Assembly: GCF_018614035.1 (NCBI RefSeq)
Contig: NZ_JAGGPA010000026.1
Span: 124,001 to 188,000, forward strand
DNA: 64,000 nucleotides
Origin: Streptomyces sp. ISL-96
Lineage (GTDB): Bacteria > Actinomycetota > Actinomycetes > Streptomycetales > Streptomycetaceae
Reading direction: 5' to 3'
In this document: piece by piece, positions 59,660-64,000 of the stretch
Numbering within the stretch: the stretch's first letter is position 1
Layout of the letters: every line of letters starts with the position of its first letter
Program-made: the position numbers and the translations under genes
Notes under the pieces: generated by a model
What the model saw: the letters and a program-made list of their open reading frames with translations, nothing else
Told to the model about the DNA's origin: nothing
Databases searched by the model: none

Positions 59660-61405
59660 CTACTGCTCGACGTCGTACGACTTCTTCTCGATCAGCTTGC
59701 CGTCCCTGAAGCAGAAGCGGAACACCGGCTCCTGCGTCATGCTGTCGCCGAACTCCGAGGAGGCGAGGACCAGGCAGTCGGACCCCTCCGGCTCCTCGGG
59801 TCCGGTGCCGTCGAGGCCCGACGTCATGAAGGAATCCCCGTCCGGCAGGCGGTCGCGGACCTCCGTCTCCGACGTGCCGACCTTCACCGCCTCGTACACG
59901 CTCGGCTCGATCATGCCTTTGTCCACCGAACCTATGAGGAAGAACAGTCCGAGCCCGCCCACGATCACCAGCAGCACCGCTGCCACCACCGCGATCCCGC
60001 AGCCCAGTACGACCCCACCGGCCCTGCCCCCGCGCCCACCGCTCATCGCCAGCTCCCTCTGCACAACGGTCCAGTCCACGACCGGACCACCGTCGCCGAC
60101 AGGGACCGAAGGAGACTGCTGGCGGAAGTCGTCCTCCACATCGACCAAAGGCGCTCCGAAAGGCGCTGAGCCCGTGGCCGGCGGGAGGCCGTCGGCGCCG
60201 TACGGCAGGACGCCCGCGACCCGGAAGCCCCCGCCGTCCGTACGCCCGGCGTGGACCATGCCGCCCACCAGCCGGGCCCGCTCGCGCAGGCCCGTCAGGC
60301 CCTGCCCGCCGCTGACGACGTCACCCGGGTCCGCCGGGGCGGGGCCGTTCGCGATCTCGACGATCAGCGAGTCCGGTTCGTACCGCAGCTCAACGGTGAT
60401 CGCGGCGCCCGGCGCGTGCTTGTACGCGTTGGTCAGCGCCTCCTGCACGATCCTGTACGCCGCGTGACCGGCGGCCGCGGCCAGCGGACGCCGCCCGCCC
60501 GTACACCGCAGCTCCACCTCGTTGCCGGCCGCCCGCGCCGCCTCCACCAGGCCCTCGATGCCCGCGACGCCGCGGGCAGCCGGGTGCGGATCCTCGCCGG
60601 GCGGCGCAGCGGGCGCGGTGGCCGCGTCGTCCCGCTCCACGCCGTCGCGCAGGATGCCGACGACCTCGCGCAGTTCGTGCATGGCGGCCACCGAAGCGTT
60701 CCGCAGTACGCCCACGCCCTCACTCTGACGGTCGGTCAGCGCCGGGTCGACCTCCAGAGCTCCCGTGTGGACGGAGATCAGCGCCAGCTGGTGGCCCAGG
60801 CTGTCGTGCATGTCCTGGGCGATCCGCTGCCGCTCGCGCAGCCGTGCCTGGCCGGCCACCATGGCGCGCTCGCGCAGCAGTTGGGCGTTGTGGGTCTGCA
60901 GGGCGTGCAGCAGCGTGCGGCGCTGGGCCCAGTAGCGGCTGGCGAGGCCCGGTACGACGGTGGTCGCGAGGAAGTACAGGGTGCTGAACAGGATCAGTGC
61001 CAGCGGGGTGTACCGCGGCCACTCGGCGGTGACCCCGATGCTGACGGACAGGACGTACGACGTGGTGAACGCCGCCAGCGCCCGCCCGGCTCCGGGGATC
61101 CGGCGTCCCGCCGACCACCCCGACACCATCAGCAGCGGCCCGAAGCCGGCCAGTACGCCCGCCGCGCCGCCCGAGATCACCAGCACACTCGCGGGCAGCC
61201 GGCGGCGCAGCAGCGACAGCACGGCGACGGCGAGCGCGGTAGCGAACTGCACCAGTCCGGTGCTGCCCATGACCTCCTGGGCGCCGGCCGCGAGCAGCGC
61301 CAGGACCGCGGCGAGTACGGCCTCGCCCGCGATCCGGCGCCCGGACCAGGGATCGGGGCCTGTCAGCCACTGCCGTCCGGCCCTGATCTTCGATGGCATG
61401 TCCAC
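59660..61405 (-). CDS. Sensor histidine kinase with extra C-terminal membrane-anchored domain
   Basis: A 581-aa NarL-type (HisKA_3) kinase. It has about five N-terminal membrane helices (residues 25-150), a coiled segment, the phospho-His H200 in RIAQDMHDSLGHQ, and a HATPase domain with EALTNAYKHA and GLTGLRERA. Unusually, the kinase is followed by a linker, another membrane helix (about 466-494) and an 87-residue outer domain with VYEAVKVGTSETEVRDRLPD. That domain resembles BamE/SmpA-like folds and has two Cys. This tail could sense the envelope. Partner is the following response regulator. Confidence 0.92.
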   Translation of the reverse strand: MDMPSKIRAGRQWLTGPDPWSGRRIAGEAVLAAVLALLAAGAQEVMGSTGLVQFATALAVAVLSLLRRRLPASVLVISGGAAGVLAGFGPLLMVSGWSAGRRIPGAGRALAAFTTSYVLSVSIGVTAEWPRYTPLALILFSTLYFLATTVVPGLASRYWAQRRTLLHALQTHNAQLLRERAMVAGQARLRERQRIAQDMHDSLGHQLALISVHTGALEVDPALTDRQSEGVGVLRNASVAAMHELREVVGILRDGVERDDAATAPAAPPGEDPHPAARGVAGIEGLVEAARAAGNEVELRCTGGRRPLAAAAGHAAYRIVQEALTNAYKHAPGAAITVELRYEPDSLIVEIANGPAPADPGDVVSGGQGLTGLRERARLVGGMVHAGRTDGGGFRVAGVLPYGADGLPPATGSAPFGAPLVDVEDDFRQQSPSVPVGDGGPVVDWTVVQRELAMSGGRGGRAGGVVLGCGIAVVAAVLLVIVGGLGLFFLIGSVDKGMIEPSVYEAVKVGTSETEVRDRLPDGDSFMTSGLDGTGPEEPEGSDCLVLASSEFGDSMTQEPVFRFCFRDGKLIEKKSYDVEQ

Positions 61406-61515
61406 GGCCGCACTCTAGGCGGACCCCCGCGGCCGTTACGGCCCACTTTCGTCGCCCCGGGCCGCTACCAAAGAGAACACCGCGGCGACGCGGCGAAAGA
61501 GCGGCGAAAAGAAAC

Positions 61516-61549
61516 GGGTGCCTGGAGACCCGAAGGTCTCCAGGCACCC
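61516..61549 (-). terminator. Terminator after the DUF5324 gene
   Basis: GGGTGCCTGGAGACC cgaa GGTCTCCAGGCACCC, a perfect 15-base stem followed on the minus strand by a T-rich stretch. Confidence 0.92.
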
Positions 61550-61571
61550 GCCGGCACCCGTGGGCGTACCG

Positions 61572-62282
61572 TCAGTCGTTCTTCCGGTCGCGCTCCGCCG
61601 CCTCGGCTTCGGCCTCGGCCTGCTTGGCCTGGACATCGGGGTCCAGCACCGCCTGACCGCTGCCGTCGACCGAGGTCAGCGGCGCACGGTCGGAGACCTC
61701 GGTGGCGGCAGGGGGCTCGACCAGCCAGTCCGGGTTGGCCTGCTTGTCCCACCACTTCCAGGCCGCGAAGGCGCCGCCCGCCAGCACGCCGACGACCGCG
61801 AGGCCCTTGGCCAGCCGGCCGGCCTTGGCCCGCCGCTCATGCCTCTTGACGAGCTTGCGGATGTCCTTCGCCGTGATCTGTCCGCGCAGGGCGGCCACGG
61901 CGGCCGCACTGCGCGCGGCTGCCGCCTCGCGTACGGGCTGAGCGGCCGCCATCGCATGCTCTACGCGCGGAACGGTGTAGTCGGCGGCCTGCCGGGCCGC
62001 GTGCCGGGTGCGTACAGCAGCCCGGTGTGCCGCCACGTCGACCTTCGGCGGCACGTGCGTACGGGCCTGCTCTATGCGCGGCGCCACATGCGCCCCGTAC
62101 TGGACACGGGCCTGACGCTTGGCCTTCGACACCTTCGGCGCGAGCCGAACGCGGGCGTCGTGCGCGTATTGCGTGGCCTGTTCCTTGGCCGTACCGGCGT
62201 AGGGCGCCACCACTTCCGCGGCGTGCAGCACGCTTTCCTTCGCCGATTCGGATGCGGCGCGCACGCTGTCGATGCGGGTCAC
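61572..62282 (-). CDS. DUF5324 family protein
   Basis: A 236-aa protein conserved in Streptomyces beside the cyclophilin gene. It is mostly helical, with many Ala, Arg and Gln residues (repeated AxxARxxxAPRVEQA-like segments, about 20-150). One membrane helix (about 170-187, AKGLAVVGVLAGGAFAAW) and an acidic C-terminal coiled tail follow. GTG at 62282 is chosen for AAGGAGGAGG nine bases upstream. Function unknown. Confidence 0.85.
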   Translation of the reverse strand: MTRIDSVRAASESAKESVLHAAEVVAPYAGTAKEQATQYAHDARVRLAPKVSKAKRQARVQYGAHVAPRIEQARTHVPPKVDVAAHRAAVRTRHAARQAADYTVPRVEHAMAAAQPVREAAAARSAAAVAALRGQITAKDIRKLVKRHERRAKAGRLAKGLAVVGVLAGGAFAAWKWWDKQANPDWLVEPPAATEVSDRAPLTSVDGSGQAVLDPDVQAKQAEAEAEAAERDRKND

Positions 62283-62525
62283 TGGATCCTCCTCCTTGGT
62301 GGCGGTTCGGTTTATCGCCTGTCCACCCATTTCGAAATCATGCCTGCCGAAGGCCATCACGGCACGTGCGGGCGGGCATCCGGGTCATGGGTGGCGACTC
62401 GGGGCAAACCCCGCGTACGACACTGTCATGGTTCGCCGTCCCGCGTGGCGGTTCGGCGGCTACTCGTCCCAAACCCTCCGTGGGAGGATCGGGACACGTC
62501 AGTGAAAACTCAAGGAAGGCAGCAC

Positions 62526-63053
62526 GTGGCCGAGCAGCTCTACGCCACCCTGAAGACCAGCCGGGGCGACATTCAGATCCGGCTTCTGCCGAACCACGCG
62601 CCGAAGACGGTCAAGAACTTCGTCGAACTGGCACAGGGTGCTCGGGAGTGGACGAACCCCGAAACGGGGCACAAGACCACGGGCCGGCTGTACGACGGCA
62701 CTGTCTTCCACCGCGTGATCCGCGACTTCATGATCCAGGGCGGCGACCCGCTGGGCAACGGCACCGGCGGCCCCGGCTACGAGTTCAAGGACGAGTTCCA
62801 CCCCGACCTCGCCTTCGACCGGCCCTACCTGCTGGCGATGGCGAACGCCGGCCCGGCCACGAACGGCTCGCAGTTCTTCATCACCGTCTCCCCGACGATG
62901 TGGCTGACGGGCAAGCACACCATCTTCGGCGAGGTCACCGACCCCAGGAGCCAGAAGGTCGTGGACGCCATCGCGGGTACGCAGACCAATCCGCGCACCG
63001 CCCGCCCGGTCACCGACGTGGTCATCGAGTCGGTCGTCGTCGAAACCCGCTGA
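62526..63053 (+). CDS. Cyclophilin-type peptidyl-prolyl isomerase
   Basis: A 175-aa cytoplasmic cyclophilin catalysing proline cis-trans isomerisation. It has FHRVIRDFMIQGGDPLGNGT, MANAGPATNGSQFFIT and the W-L-GKHTIFGEV motif with the cyclosporin-contacting Trp. GTG start with AAGGAAGG upstream; begins VAEQLYATLKTS. No signal peptide. Divergent from the DUF5324 gene across 243 bases that show no further gene. Confidence 0.96.
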   Translation: MAEQLYATLKTSRGDIQIRLLPNHAPKTVKNFVELAQGAREWTNPETGHKTTGRLYDGTVFHRVIRDFMIQGGDPLGNGTGGPGYEFKDEFHPDLAFDRPYLLAMANAGPATNGSQFFITVSPTMWLTGKHTIFGEVTDPRSQKVVDAIAGTQTNPRTARPVTDVVIESVVVETR

Positions 63054-63082
63054 AGACGCCTCGGCCGACCGCCGGGAACCAA

Positions 63083-63119
63083 ACCGCCCCGTCCATCCGT
63101 ACTGGATAGGCGGGGCGTT
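63083..63119 (+). terminator. Terminator after cyclophilin
   Basis: CCGCCCCGTCCATCC / GGATAGGCGGGGCG, imperfect stem, about 30 bases after the stop. Confidence 0.7.
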
Positions 63120-63179
63120 GCACTGAGCAGTACCGCTGCACCGCCAAGAGTCACACCTAGGGACACTGGGGACGGACCG

Positions 63180-64000
63180 ATGGACCACTGCTACCGGCAC
63201 CCGGGCCGGGAGACGGGCATCCGCTGCACGCGCTGCGAACGCCCGATCTGTCCCGAGTGCATGATCAGCGCGTCGGTGGGCTTCCAGTGCCCGGACTGTG
63301 TCCGCGAAGGCTCCGGTACGGGCCGTTCCCCGGCCCCGAACCAGCCGCGCACGCTCGCGGGCGGCACGATCGCCGCCGATCCCCGGCTGGTAACCAAGAT
63401 CCTGCTGGCCATCAACGTGGCGCTGTTCATCGCCGTGCAGGCCCGCGCAGGGCTCGTCGATGATCTCGCGCTGGTCGGCGCGTGGCCGCCCAGCCCGCAC
63501 GTACCCGTCGAAGGCGTCACGACCGGCGAGTACTACCGGCTCTTCACCTCGATGTTCCTGCACGAGGCGCCATGGCACATCGTGTTCAACATGCTGGGCC
63601 TGTGGTGGCTCGGAGGCCCACTGGAGGCGGCGCTCGGCCGGGCGCGCTTCCTGGCGCTCTACCTGATCTCCGGCCTGGCCGGCAGCGCGCTCACGTACCT
63701 CCTCGCCGCTCCCTCACAGGGCTCGCTCGGCGCGTCCGGCGCCGTCTTCGGGCTTCTCGGCGCGACCGCCGTCCTGATGCGTCGCATGAATTACGACTTG
63801 AAGCCCGTCCTGATGCTTCTCGCGGTGAACCTGATCATCACGATCGCCTTCAGCGACTTCATCGCCTGGCAGGCGCACGTCGGCGGTCTCGTCGCCGGCA
63901 CCGTCGTCGCGGCCGCCATGGTGCACGCCCCGCGCGAGCACCGGACGCTGGTGCAGTACGGCACCTGCGGGCTGGTGCTGCTCGTAACCGCCGTACTCGT
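63180..64000 (+). CDS. Rhomboid family intramembrane serine protease (cut by window end)
   Basis: At least 273 codons from ATG at 63180, open at the window edge. The N-terminus is a small B-box-like zinc finger (CYRHPGRETGIRCTRC, ICPECM, CPDC). Six or more membrane helices follow, with the rhomboid catalytic Ser in GSLGASGAVFG and the His in WQAHVGGLVAG, plus HxxxN-type HIVFNMLGLWWLGG. It lies 126 bases after the cyclophilin gene, the usual Streptomyces order. Substrates unknown. Confidence 0.93.
   Translation, partial: MDHCYRHPGRETGIRCTRCERPICPECMISASVGFQCPDCVREGSGTGRSPAPNQPRTLAGGTIAADPRLVTKILLAINVALFIAVQARAGLVDDLALVGAWPPSPHVPVEGVTTGEYYRLFTSMFLHEAPWHIVFNMLGLWWLGGPLEAALGRARFLALYLISGLAGSALTYLLAAPSQGSLGASGAVFGLLGATAVLMRRMNYDLKPVLMLLAVNLIITIAFSDFIAWQAHVGGLVAGTVVAAAMVHAPREHRTLVQYGTCGLVLLVTAVL

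Overview
The window is a 64 kb piece of a Streptomyces chromosome centred on the replication origin. The evidence is very high GC with strong third-position GC bias, frequent GTG/TTG starts, and the conserved actinomycete block rpmH-dnaA-oriC-dnaN-gnd-recF-gyrB-gyrA. Perfect parS sites (GTTTCACGTGAAAC) cluster around parAB. Gene order follows the S. coelicolor origin region almost gene for gene, except for one inserted block.

Layout. 1-2.3 kb: rpsF-ssb-rpsR-rplI operon (minus strand) and a small membrane protein. 2.4-9 kb: cell-wall genes (FemX-type peptidyltransferase, alanine racemase-like protein, GT87 mannosyltransferase, bifunctional penicillin-binding protein). 9-12.5 kb: PadR regulator with a 21-bp palindromic operator, inositol-phosphate synthase, MFS protein. 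12.5-22.4 kb: cca, then DUF6049 protein, murJ, a pseudokinase, an ECF sigma factor and its anti-sigma factor. 22.4-24.6 kb: trxB-trxA behind a textbook sigma-R promoter, and an acetyltransferase. 24.9-30.8 kb (minus strand): parB, parA, rsmG, jag, yidC, yidD, rnpA, rpmH. 31.1-43.3 kb (plus strand): dnaA, oriC with many DnaA boxes, dnaN, gnd, recF, a DUF721 gene, gyrB, gyrA, a DUF3566 gene. 43.36-49.5 kb: tRNA-Ile(GAU), a 44-aa DLW-39 protein, two coupled secreted and membrane-anchored proteins sharing a repeated beta-domain, a Ser/Thr kinase, an XRE regulator and tRNA-Ala(UGC).

49.5-58.97 kb is the unusual part: an accessory segment between tRNA-Ala and the core two-component system. Its two ends carry a 27/31 matching copy of the tRNA 3' end plus the following terminator arm, so it looks like an island inserted at tRNA-Ala. 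It holds a VapBC-like pair with a frameshifted antitoxin, a decayed response regulator, and a small secondary-metabolism cassette. The cassette has a LysR regulator with a TTA codon, a DHA2 efflux pump, a BBE-type flavin oxidase, a StrR-family activator with two TTA codons, an NRPS tail fragment, a complete PhzA/B phenazine-ring enzyme and an unrecognised 180-aa protein. No other phenazine genes and no integrase are present.

59-64 kb returns to core genes: response regulator, histidine kinase with an extra membrane-anchored C-terminal domain, DUF5324 protein, cyclophilin, and a rhomboid protease cut by the window end. There are no rRNA genes, CRISPR arrays or insertion sequences that I can see.
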